64,000 nt of DNA from Sclerotiophoma versabilis (taxonomy: Eukaryota > Ascomycota > Dothideomycetes > Pleosporales > Didymellaceae): NCBI GenBank assembly GCA_012274445.1, contig JAAROD010000004.1, forward strand, positions 2,728,001-2,792,000, written 5' to 3'. Shown piece after piece: positions 35,114 through 44,271 of this stretch (position 1 is its first letter; each line of letters starts with the position of its first letter). A program made the position numbers and the translations under genes. The notes under the pieces are model-generated. The model did not search any database and was not told the DNA's origin. It saw only the letters and a program-made list of their open reading frames with translations.

Positions 35114-35341
35114 TGGGCGGCTGACGCTCTGTGTCCTCGGCGTCGAAGACACGGAAAGGCAATCGCACAGCCTGGAGACCTCGGACGTGGGCCGGTGCCG
35201 TCGATCGCATCTTCGCGCTAGTTCGGCCACGTCCGTGCACGGAGGAACCTGCCTCATCTGGTCATCTAGCGCAGACAAATGTCACATCAACAGCGTGCAA
35301 CATGAACCAAAGATCTCGGTATTGCTACAAGTGATCGACAA

Positions 35342-35795
35342 CTACATGTAGCCGGACGAAAGCAAAGCCACAGAGCTCATCCATGGCGCGACCCAAAGGC
35401 AACCCAAACCAACATACATCTGAGCCTTGTAATACTTGAATCCAACCACACTTCCGGTCACAGTAATCGTCCATAGAGCCACCCTGTCTTCGAAGCTCTG
35501 AGGGCCGCCGCTCTTACCCCACTTGTAATTGAGGGTCGCTGTATACCGCCGAGGTCAACACCGTTCTGGGTATGCTACGGATAATGCCTCTTGCACCTTC
35601 CCTTGACTTACCGATGAGAAATAGTGTTCCAATAGCAAAGTCCCATGTAGGCTTGATTATGAGCTTCCCTTTCGCCAGCTCCGGAGAAGCAGGTATAGCT
35701 GCAATGGACTTTGAGATGAGGCCTTGGCCAACAAGAAAGTGCTTAGGGATTGTGATGAGATTGATGACAGCGGCGGCATAGTATAAGGTGGACAT
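35342..35795 (-). CDS. Small membrane protein of unknown function
   Basis: Exons 35795-35612 and 35538-35342 (73-nt intron, GTAAGT...ATACAG) give 126 aa with about four hydrophobic segments: LYYAAAVINLITIPKHFLVG, WDFAIGTLFLIATLNY, VALWTITVTGSVVGF and LGCLWVAPWMSSVALLSSG. The frame is only continuous with the acceptor at 35538; other acceptors give a stop. No charged catalytic set is seen. Proteins of this size and layout occur next to metabolic clusters in many fungi, but I do not recognise a named family. It diverges from the metallo-hydrolase gene over a 496-bp spacer, which may be a shared promoter. Confidence 0.6.
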
Positions 35796-36291
35796 AGTGA
35801 GTGGCATGTTGCAGGCAACTGGTCCTGATGATCGGGATTTAATAGCTAGGATTTGGCAGGCGAGAGATGAGAGGGTGAGGAAGTATCGCAGTTTTGATGA
35901 GGAGGTCACACAAACGTAGTGGGCGATGACTAAGCACACACCAGCCGAGTACTTTGGACCGTCTGGGTAAGAATTTGATCTTGGCTAGCCAGTGTTTCCC
36001 GGACATGATGGTAGTGCACTTTGCGGAGTGGGGTCTCAGCTAGTCGCCGAAACGAGCCAGCGCAGTCGTCTCACCTAGTGCAGCCTTTGGACAGCCAACA
36101 ATATCGAGCATCTTCTGCATGTTTGTCAGCCTCATGAAGTAGAGCTTCGTAATCAGAATTCACTCGCGGTGAAGATTCTGCAATTACGTTGTCTATAAAG
36201 CATTGTAAGTTTGCACTTCTGAGCTTGTGCATCTACTCTGAAAGAACTGCTCTGTACAACAAGAGCTATACACACTAATCTTGTAAGCATT
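35796..36291. promoter_or_regulatory. Shared divergent promoter, small membrane protein / MBL-fold hydrolase
   Basis: 496 bp between divergent starts at 35795 and 36292. No clear operator is visible, but any co-regulation of the two flanking genes would have to act here. The Zn2Cys6 regulator nearby usually binds CGG half-sites; I do not see a convincing inverted CGG pair by eye. Confidence 0.4.
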
Positions 36292-37149
36292 ATGGCTTCG
36301 GTAACAAGGAACACTGTCAGCATCACACACATCACAACAGCTACGACCATAATCACGATCAACGGCATCAACTTCCTCACAGATCCGGTGTTTTGTCCGC
36401 CCTCGGAACACGACAACTCAGAGGTGTTTCAAAAGCTCCCAGAAAACATAAAGTCTCAGATGAACGGCGTGCCTCCACCACCTCACCTGATCTCTGTCGA
36501 GGGACCAGCCTTGCAGCTGCACGATCTACCACCAATTGATGCCATCCTACTGAGTCACGAAGACCATATCGACAACCTCGACCCAGAAGGCCGCAAGCTC
36601 CTAGATGGGCGCAAAGTCTTCACAACTCTAGACGGCGCAAGTAACTTAGCCCCTCGACCTGGTGTCGTTGCTCTCAAACCTTGGGAAACTATAGAGGCAG
36701 TTGTCGGAGGTACCCAATTCAAGATCACTGGTACGCCTTGTCAGCACGTACCGGGTGGTGAGGTCACCGGCTTTATACTCGAACAAGAATCTTTTGGACT
36801 TCACTCTTCCGGTTTACCCAACGCTATCTGGGTCTCTGGCGACACAGTCTACCTTGACGAGCTCGTCGAGATTGGGAAGAAGTGGCATATCCAAATTGCA
36901 CAGGTTCATCTCGGAAACGCTCTAGCACCTTTACCCTCAGGGCTTGTTCAGATCACTATGGATGGCAAGTCTGCAATTGAGTTGGTGAGACAGATCGGGG
37001 CTGAAGTAATGGTTCCTGTTCATTATGAGTCTTGGGAACACTTTACTGAGTTTGGGTCTGATCTGGCGAAGACTGTGAAGGACGAGGGATTCGAAGACCG
37101 GGTCAGGTGGTTGGAACCGGGTACATCAAAGCTTGTAGCCGAGTTTTAG
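36292..37149 (+). CDS. MBL-fold (UlaG-like) metal-dependent hydrolase
   Basis: An uninterrupted frame of 285 aa, ATG at 36292 after a short leader. It begins with paired beta strands (ITHITTATTIITINGINFLTDPVF) that mark UlaG-like proteins. The metal-site motif at residues 88-95 reads SHEDHIDN rather than the textbook HxHxDH: the positions His 89, Asp 91, His 92, Asp 94 and Asn 95 are offset by one residue. Later ligands are recognisable: His near 155 (GTPCQHVPGGE), Asp near 187 (WVSGDTVYLDE) and His near 249 (VPVHYESWEHF). The family includes lactonases and phosphodiester hydrolases, but this subgroup has no defined substrate known to me. Cytosolic, with no signal peptide. It is followed on the same strand by the isochorismatase-type gene 475 bp away. 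Confidence 0.8.
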   Translation: MASVTRNTVSITHITTATTIITINGINFLTDPVFCPPSEHDNSEVFQKLPENIKSQMNGVPPPPHLISVEGPALQLHDLPPIDAILLSHEDHIDNLDPEGRKLLDGRKVFTTLDGASNLAPRPGVVALKPWETIEAVVGGTQFKITGTPCQHVPGGEVTGFILEQESFGLHSSGLPNAIWVSGDTVYLDELVEIGKKWHIQIAQVHLGNALAPLPSGLVQITMDGKSAIELVRQIGAEVMVPVHYESWEHFTEFGSDLAKTVKDEGFEDRVRWLEPGTSKLVAEF

Positions 37150-37624
37150 CAAAGTGGTCGCCAGGTTGAATAGAGCATCTTCTCGCACGTTCGATCTCAC
37201 GCTCAATTTCACACCATCCCGTAAATGGAAAGCTTAAGGTTACTCCATCATGGGTTAGGGCCTGATAATACAGGCTCCATGTAGTGGCTGATGCGCGATG
37301 CAAGCCGAATGTCGATCACCTTGGCGGTGCAAGTTGCCTTATTTGATCTAGCTTATGATAGATACGCAATGTGATTGGATAACCACGGTGTTACTTGCTC
37401 CTGTATGCCTGCAAACTCGGGGCGACAATGTCCCCGCAATGTAGTCAGTTGTGAGGATTTCAAAGCATTTGTTAGCAAAGCGCGGAATATGAAGATTGTG
37501 TCGGACCTCGGGAAGCACAACAACGGACTACATAATCTACTGGGCTGCCACCAACTCTTCATGTAAACTCTCGACGTACAAGATAAATTCTACACACAAG
37601 CCTTCACTTAAATACTCCTGCAAC
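37150..37624. other. Intergenic between two same-strand genes
   Basis: 475 bp, with the promoter of the isochorismatase-type gene. The proximal 60 bp are a CT/CA-rich leader ending CAACATGG. No other feature is seen. Confidence 0.4.
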
Positions 37625-38200
37625 ATGGCAACTTCCTTCCGCCAGCTTCTCGGTGTCCCACCCTCCACTGCTTCACCTACCGACTCCGCCCTACTTATCA
37701 TTGATGCTCAAAACGAGTATGCCTCCGGCCACCTGAAGGTCACCAACGCTGAAGCCAGCGGCAAGGTCATTGCTTCCCTACTGGAGAAGTACCGCGCCGC
37801 TAACGGCAAGATCGTTCATATTCTTCACAAGACACCCGAGGGTGCGCCCATCTTCACGCCTAATACTCCTTTGTCCGAAGAATTTGATGCTCTCAAGGCC
37901 AAGGACGGTGAAGAATTGATCTGGAAGGGCCATCCCGGATCCTTCGCCGAGACGAACCTCGACGAGGTGCTGAAGGGCTGGGGGGTTAAGAAGATAGTGC
38001 TGACTGGCTACATGGCACATGTCTGTGTTAGCACCACAGCGAGGCAGGCTAGTCAGAGGGGCTACGATGTGATCGTCGTTGAGGATGGTATTGGCGACCG
38101 TGATATCCCAGGTGTGAAAGGAGAAGAGCTCACGAAAGTGACATTGGCAGAGCTGGGAGACGTATTTGCTACGATTTTGAAGAGCGATGAGATCAAATAG
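37625..38200 (+). CDS. Isochorismatase-like cysteine hydrolase
   Basis: A single exon of 191 aa. All three catalytic positions of the family are present: Asp 27 in SALLIIDAQNE, Lys 101 in ELIWKGHPGSF and Cys 134 in GYMAHVCVSTTARQ. The cis-peptide turn TGYMAHVC is also typical. The family hydrolyses amides (nicotinamide, biuret, N-carbamoyl compounds) or isochorismate, and the exact substrate cannot be read from this sequence. There is no signal peptide, so it is probably cytosolic. It converges tail to tail on the GH2 gene, with the two stop codons 29 bp apart, and lies 475 bp after the MBL-fold gene. Length and motifs are complete, so it should be functional. Confidence 0.88.
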   Translation: MATSFRQLLGVPPSTASPTDSALLIIDAQNEYASGHLKVTNAEASGKVIASLLEKYRAANGKIVHILHKTPEGAPIFTPNTPLSEEFDALKAKDGEELIWKGHPGSFAETNLDEVLKGWGVKKIVLTGYMAHVCVSTTARQASQRGYDVIVVEDGIGDRDIPGVKGEELTKVTLAELGDVFATILKSDEIK

Positions 38201-38229
38201 ATGTCAACTATATGAGAGAGGGTGACTAC

Positions 38230-40269
38230 CTAGGGCATGTGCATCTGGTAGTAGTTCTCCCTGATGTCCTCTACAATCTGCCTGACTGCTTCTGCGTCCA
38301 ACTTTGGTTTGCGGTCCGGTGTGTACAGGCCGTTGACTTCCTGTTCAATGTCTGTTAGCTGCGTATAGACAAATCCACCAACAAGGCCTGGATTTGCGAT
38401 GCCCATCATCATCTTCTTGATTCTCTTGAGGAGATCCTTGGGGTCAGTTGCAGTTGTATAACCCCAGTCACGCTGACCATCTGACCCGGCAGCCTCTCTT
38501 GCGATGTTGATACCACCGAACTCTGTGCATATGACTGGCGCATTCTCACTATGACTCGATCCAGCGGTGTTTTCGATAGCCGAGAGGAACAACGGTCGAT
38601 TTGCCTTGGGACCGAGGATGCCTTCCATGCTCGCGCAGGTCTTCGTTAGGGCGTCGGCGTCAGAGTAATCATGGAATGTGGTAAGATCGGTCTGCACGTG
38701 TTCCCAGCCGCAGTTATCATTAATCGGTCTCGTTGGATCAAGGACCTTTGTCGCATAGTACAGGCTCTTGATGTGATCTCTGTGTGTCTGATTATTCGCC
38801 AGGTCGGTGTACGCCCAGCTTTCGTTGACGGGAGTCCACGCTACAATGCTAGGATGATTGATGTCTCGCAGAACAGCTTCGCGCCACTCTTGATCGAAAC
38901 GTTCGACGTATTCAGCGCTGAAGGCGTACGCGTTCGCCATCTCACCCCAGACAAGGAAACCGAGGCGATCTGCCCAATAGTGGAAAATGGGGTCTTCAAC
39001 CTTCTGGTGCTTACGGCAGCCATTGAAACCCATCTTCTGAGCTAGCTCGATGTCCGTCTTCAAGGCTTCAGACGAGGGTGGTGTCATGAAGGTATCGAGC
39101 CAGTAGCCCTGGTCGAGGAAGAGCGCCTGGAAGTGTGGTTTGTTGTTGATCCGCAACAAACCGTCATCCCAAGACAAAGAGCGCATCCCCGTAGTAGTAT
39201 GGATCATGTCAACTAGGGCCGAGGTGCCATCGTACAGGCGAATGACGATGTCGTACAGGGCTGGATCGTCCGGAGACCAGAGTACAACCCCATTTCGCAC
39301 ATCGTCGAACGATTCGAGGAGTGACTCGCCCAGTTGAGTCCTGGCGTCATCTGATAATGCCATGTTCGCATCCAGCGAGACTAAATTAATTTCGCGAGGT
39401 AATTCGACCCTCTCGGTTTTGCTGACTTGAATGCCCTTGAGGCTAATCTCAAGCTCCACGCTGTACTTGTGACCGGACGGTCTACCGAGAACTTTGACAT
39501 CCGCATGCAGCTTTCCAGAAGCAATGTCGTTGCTTCTGAGTACGGTTCCGTGGCTGCTGTCACCGATGCGCACGAACGGGACGACCTCAAGCCAGACATT
39601 CTGCCATATGCCTCCACTAGGCGTGTAAAAGATGCTCTCGGGCTGTGCACCCCAATACTGTTTGCCTCTTGGTTGCGTCAAATCATAGGCTGAATCGTAA
39701 ACACGCAGTGTGAGTCGCTGCGTAGGCCCTATCGCGAATGAATCTGTAATGTCGATGTCGAAAGGTACATGTCCACCGCGATGGCCACCAACGAAATATC
39801 CGCCCACCCAAACTTTGGCCTCATAGTCTACAGCGCCAAATCTGATGAGTACACGGTGGCCGCTGCGCTTGTTCTGCTCGGTTCGTGGGTCGGTGATCTC
39901 CCTTTCGTACCAGAATACCTCATGAACACCCTTATCTTCGATGCCAGACGCGGGGCACTGGAAGACATAAGGCACTTCAATATCACGCTTCTTGTGCGTT
40001 GTCACATCCCCTCTCTTGGGCTGGTTACCGTGAATAAGCTCCTGAGTCCCTGCTGCAATCTTGGCTGTGATACTTTGAGCATCGTTGGCGGCTTTCGAGT
40101 CGGAGTGGTTGGCGCTAGAATTCACAGCAACCTCAGCCGGGAGGCCTTGAAGGTGCCAGCCTTGTACCAACCCAACGTCGTCATCATCAAACAAGAACGA
40201 CCATGCTCCGTTCAACGACTTCCAATTAAGCTCATCGCGAACGAAGTCTGGACGAGGGTAATCGCTCAT
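38230..40269 (-). CDS. GH2 family glycosidase (beta-galactosidase/glucuronidase type)
   Basis: A single exon of 679 aa. The ATG at 40269 (MSDYPRPDFVRDELNWKSLN) is preferred, as the in-frame upstream triplet at 40278 is GTG. A sugar-binding jelly roll comes first (about 10-260), with the GH2 patterns LNGAWSFLFDDDD and VLIRFGAVDYEAKVWVGGYF, then an immunoglobulin-like domain, then the TIM barrel with the acid/base Glu in AWTPVNESWAY and the nucleophile Glu in VICTEFGGI. There is no secretion signal, and a Lys/Asn/Gln-rich loop at about 60-95 is an insertion. The family cleaves beta-galactosides, beta-mannosides or beta-glucuronides; specificity is not visible here. An intracellular enzyme would act on imported sugar conjugates. 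Confidence 0.88.
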   Translation of the reverse strand: MSDYPRPDFVRDELNWKSLNGAWSFLFDDDDVGLVQGWHLQGLPAEVAVNSSANHSDSKAANDAQSITAKIAAGTQELIHGNQPKRGDVTTHKKRDIEVPYVFQCPASGIEDKGVHEVFWYEREITDPRTEQNKRSGHRVLIRFGAVDYEAKVWVGGYFVGGHRGGHVPFDIDITDSFAIGPTQRLTLRVYDSAYDLTQPRGKQYWGAQPESIFYTPSGGIWQNVWLEVVPFVRIGDSSHGTVLRSNDIASGKLHADVKVLGRPSGHKYSVELEISLKGIQVSKTERVELPREINLVSLDANMALSDDARTQLGESLLESFDDVRNGVVLWSPDDPALYDIVIRLYDGTSALVDMIHTTTGMRSLSWDDGLLRINNKPHFQALFLDQGYWLDTFMTPPSSEALKTDIELAQKMGFNGCRKHQKVEDPIFHYWADRLGFLVWGEMANAYAFSAEYVERFDQEWREAVLRDINHPSIVAWTPVNESWAYTDLANNQTHRDHIKSLYYATKVLDPTRPINDNCGWEHVQTDLTTFHDYSDADALTKTCASMEGILGPKANRPLFLSAIENTAGSSHSENAPVICTEFGGINIAREAAGSDGQRDWGYTTATDPKDLLKRIKKMMMGIANPGLVGGFVYTQLTDIEQEVNGLYTPDRKPKLDAEAVRQIVEDIRENYYQMHMP

Positions 40270-40699
40270 GGTTGCCACCTTCCAATGGTATACGTGTACG
40301 AGTGGCCGAGATTCAAAGTTTTAAAGAGTAGTATTGTTGTTGTCGTAAAGCGGCAATAAAACCCCCATGTTGATCACTTAAAATTATGTTGCACGTGAGA
40401 TCCTTTCGAGATGCTGGAAAGGTGGAGGTGTGGGGAAAGAACACTGGGTCATGAACACACTAGATCGGCCCTAGTCGTGTCTCCGTCATCGCCGCCCACC
40501 AAACTCTTGTACATCACCATCAACATCACTCTCGACTTTTCTCGAAGAGTTCTTGGTCAAAGAGACTATATGTGAGTTAATAGCGAAGCTGTGTCTGCTT
40601 CACGAGTACCCTGAGACATCAAGAGTGTAAGTGCGGGGTTTTGCCCGCTTGCATGATAAGATGCTCCCTCGTCCAAATCCTTGGAAACTTATCTACGAA
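40270..40699. other. Intergenic, promoter side of GH2 gene
   Basis: About 430 bp between the GH2 start and the dehydrogenase relic. No motif is called with confidence. Confidence 0.35.
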
Positions 40700-41218
40700 G
40701 ACTAAAGATTCGCAGTATATTTTGACCCCATGACACCGCCATCAATGTCCCGAATTACTTTCTGATCGCGAACATGCCCATCGTATTGACATCGACCATG
40801 TCCCGCCAGCGCTCCAGGATCAGGTCCGTGAGCGTAGCAATATGGCGTTGTTCTCAACCTGAATGAGAAGAGTCGTGCTAGCACATCTTCCGAAATGCTA
40901 TGACGATACCGATGCTAGGTAGATACGTTCGCGTAACAGTCAATCCGCCAAATCTCTCTGCCGTCTCCGAGATCCATACCTCCACCTATTCGAGCTTGGT
41001 GGTTTCACAAACGAAGTCCTGGACGTAATCTCCGTAATCTCGAATTCTTTCGAGGATCTCAGCTTGGGGTTTTGCAATTTTCGTGGCTGAAAAACTGGAT
41101 ATCGATACGGAGACTCTTCTCAGGAGCACAAATCTAGCAGTAGCCAACCCACCACCTCGGCTTGCACCAGCAATGGTCACAACTTCACTTTCAAATATTT
41201 GAAAACGCTCCATAGTAC
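40700..41218 (-). pseudogene. Decayed short-chain dehydrogenase/reductase (SDR) gene fragment
   Basis: Reading the minus strand from an ATG near 41211, the first frame gives VTIAGASRGGGLATARFVLL, which resembles the SDR nucleotide-binding loop TGxxxGIG with key changes (AGASRGGG). It goes on to FVCETTKLE, then hits an in-frame TAG followed by VEVWISETAERFGGLT, which fits the usual WI...FGG..D stretch. In another frame TLTDLILERWRDMVDVNTMG matches the ...W..M..VN..G helix of SDRs. Stops, at least one frame shift and loss of the catalytic YxxxK region show it is not functional. A decayed copy next to metabolic genes fits cluster erosion. A sequence search would settle the parent family. Confidence 0.6.
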
Positions 41219-42730
41219 TAGCAACAACAACGTTGATTCCCACTTTCGGTAAGCGCTGTTCTGGTGCCCTTGGAAACTCAAACGGCTGAGGATGCAGTAT
41301 ATGTGCATGGGGGGATGTTCCTCGAAGGCCATAGACTTGAACCTTGAAAAGAAGATCGTTTCCAACGACATATTCTGTTACAAAGGAAGTAGTCGGAAGG
41401 ACGAGGTTGCATCACCTTCTCCCGTCGGCAGGGCCAGCGCCGTGAGCGTACGAATCCTATGAACACGGACACTGTACACCCGCACAGCTCTAGCTCGGAT
41501 CCCTTCAAATCTTGCAGCCTTGTGTAGTTGAGAAAGGCACATACAGTCGTATCGATTTGGTAGGCTGCTGGTTTTTTTACGGCTACAGAGTTGCATTCCC
41601 TAGTCTTGTGGGTAGGGCTGTTGTTACGTGAATTTCCTTGTTGTCACTTCACCTTACACTAGCTATAGCCAATAGTGCTGCCTACAATAATCGTGCGCTC
41701 TGTTACCGGGCGGCCAGACCCATGCAAAAGCGCAAGCAAAGGCAGCAGATGTGCAGATTGACAATGAGGCATTCCCAATTTTGAAGCCTAGAAATGATCT
41801 CGAGGCTGAGTGCGGTACTCAAGGCCGAGCTACCACGTACACACTCAACATCAATTCATGGAACGTCATGCATGGCTTTGATGATGTGTTCATGACAGAA
41901 GACAACATTCTCTCGATCACGTCCGCCCGCAGCATCTGTAGCCTTACGCCTGCTATTGGACCCTTCAGCGACATGTACAAGGCAGTAACTTTACATTGTC
42001 TAAGCCTCGCTTCGCTCATCTGAAATGCAATTAGGAATCATATGAAGAGGCATGCACAGCCAGTTTTCCCGCGATCAACGTCTCAGATGGCACCCTCATT
42101 CGAAGAACCTCCGAGACCACAAGGCAAAACACGAAGGCAAAAGATACCAACGCGACCTACTTAGTTGTCTGGAAACCCTAGCATAGAGGAAGAATGTCAA
42201 GCGTCACAAAGAGAACAAGCTTGGAATTACATTGGCAACACAGACGACGTGGGAAGAAATGGTCGGTCTTAGCGTCTCACAGAACCAACGAACCTATCAA
42301 TACGGTAATCTACTTCACATGGAGGGCCAGAGACGGCCTTTTCAACCCCATTCTGTTCAAGCTCAAGCCGGTTCAAATGCTTTCAGAACCATATGTAAGG
42401 AGCAACTTTCGTCCAAGCCCTAGTATAGTACCTGGTGAGAACACGAAATAGTGCGAGCTCTCGCTCGATGCTCATTAAGAAGAGTTCTGTCCGACTTCGC
42501 TTCTCCCGCCGTCGCCTTGGGGAACCTGGACCACTTGGAATATTCCGAGAAATGGAAAGATCACTATAGTCGCCACTGCCCGCCTGCCTTCTCTCTACTT
42601 CAGCTGGTGTATCCTCTGCTTCGACTGTTGTTTTAGCCTTCACCCAGATACATGTGATGGAGCTGAGCCAGTAAGCTATGCATATATCGTGTGCAAAGGA
42701 TCTCAATGCTGGGTATCAAATTGCCACTTC
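41219..42730. other. Gene-poor region
   Basis: About 1.5 kb. Several short frames on both strands (for example 41751-42023 and 42194-42451, plus) have no recognisable domain. Some may be remnants of another dead gene. No intact gene is supported. Confidence 0.4.
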
Positions 42731-43589
42731 TCAAGCCAACGTCCAACCCTGCGCTTCATCGTACAGCCTCTCAATATTCGCAATCAGATCTTCCGGCCTA
42801 TGCCCATCCTCACAGTCCTTCCACTCGCCCCCGTCATACACACACCTAACCTTATCATCCAGCCTCACCGTACAGCTAATCGCGGCGCCGACATCCTGGC
42901 TATGCTTCACACTGTCCCTCAACAAGCCCATTCCATACGCGCCAGTGTCCTTGCTCATGCAATCATTCAGCACGCCAAAGTCGAGACCATGTTCGAGCGC
43001 GCAGTCCTCGATGAGCTGTCGCTTGGGGATCTCCGGGTAGTCGTTGATCAGGCAGTTTGTGAAGCCGAGATGCAGCTTGGGGTCGGGGTATTCGCGGGCG
43101 GCGCAGAGGAGGACGATGTTGCCGAGGCATTCGGTTTGGCCGTGTTTGCACTGGACGCCGTCGTCTTCGTTGGTGAGTCTGCAGGGTGTAAGTAGAGCGA
43201 ATTGTGGTGGTTTGTGGTGGAGGGGGAACGCACTGGCCGATGAAGGACAGTCTGAAGTCGACTTTGTCGGACACGTTGGCCATGGTGGGCACAACGAGTT
43301 TCTGGAGACACGCGCGTGCATCTGGGCATTTGGACCTGAAGAATCGTGTAAGCATCAGACCGCAAAGGCAGTGCGTGTGTTCGTACATTATGTGCACATC
43401 CAGCGGCACTCTCGCTTTGACATCCATATGCTCATGCTCGCAACTCCACGACCTAGCGAACCAAAACACCGCAAAGAGGATGGCCAACATTGCAGCGTGT
43501 ATTCTGCGCTTCTGCTGAGGTCGGGGCATGGTCGCGTCGGTGGGCGCATGCTCCTGTGGGTGAGGAAGCAAGGGCGCCTTCGATTCCAT
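42731..43589 (-). CDS. GILT-like (gamma-interferon-inducible thiol reductase family) protein, membrane-anchored
   Basis: Exons 43589-43387, 43335-43234 and 43178-42731 give 250 aa. A cytosolic tail with Pro/Gln (MESKAPLLPHPQEHAP) leads to one hydrophobic helix at about 31-47 (a signal anchor, not a cleaved peptide), so it is probably a type II membrane protein facing a secretory compartment. The GILT domain shows VPLDVHIMSKCPDARACLQK at about residues 61-80, then CKHGQTECLGNIVLLCAA (the conserved CxHGxxECxGN signature) and DCALEHGLDFGVLNDCM. In animal GILT the active site is CxxC; here it is CPDA followed by another Cys at 77 (C-x5-C), so classic disulfide reduction is doubtful. Function in fungi is not known to me. 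Confidence 0.78.
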
Positions 43590-44271
43590 GGTACTTTTTT
43601 CAGAGTGTGACGATTGCATAGCTGATTATGTAGCTATGCAGCGGCAGAGCCTCCGGCCGTTGTTTGGCTGCTTAGCGGACTGCACGGGGCGATACGAAGG
43701 GTCTGGGTGAGATTCTGGGCCGCGAAGGTGCTGAATGCGGTTGCGCGTGATAGGGAGCTGATAGCGCGTCAAGCACGTGGACGGCAAACAAATGCACTCA
43801 AGGTGGAAAACGCAGATAGCAGTCGTCTGGCAAGATCTTTGCAGCAGAGAGCCCCATTGCGCGAGACGTGCGTCTGATTAGCTGATCCTCCCGCACCGTA
43901 GTTGATGCACGCACGCACAAACGATGTTGCTCAAAGTGGAGCCACGGAAAAGTGGGCTTAGGCAGGGGCAGGTGCGTGTGATGCCAAGACCTTGCAACAA
44001 CCATTAAACAATGCTCGATTGAAGGATTCTCGTCGCGCTTGTTAGACGGAGTCGCAGTCTTTGTACTACACCGTACGACGGCTTGAAGGCTTCCGCTATT
44101 GCCGTCGATAGCACCATGTCTGCCGTCACCTCAGTCTTGCCATCTTCACCGCATTGACCGGATCAGTGGCGCCTCGGCTTGAGCCTCACTCAGGTCATGG
44201 CAGCCTTAGTGCTTTCCTGTTCTCCAACGTTCGCTCCCGCTCCCGTTTTGTGACATTGTTACGGGCCCGTG
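43590..44271. promoter_or_regulatory. Divergent region, GILT-like gene / hexokinase-family gene
   Basis: About 680 bp between two divergent starts. Both promoters must lie here. No defined operator is seen. Confidence 0.4.

Noticed and set aside
40700..41218. Intact SDR gene with introns
   Set aside because: The stop and frame changes could not be removed with sensible introns, and the catalytic YxxxK part is missing.
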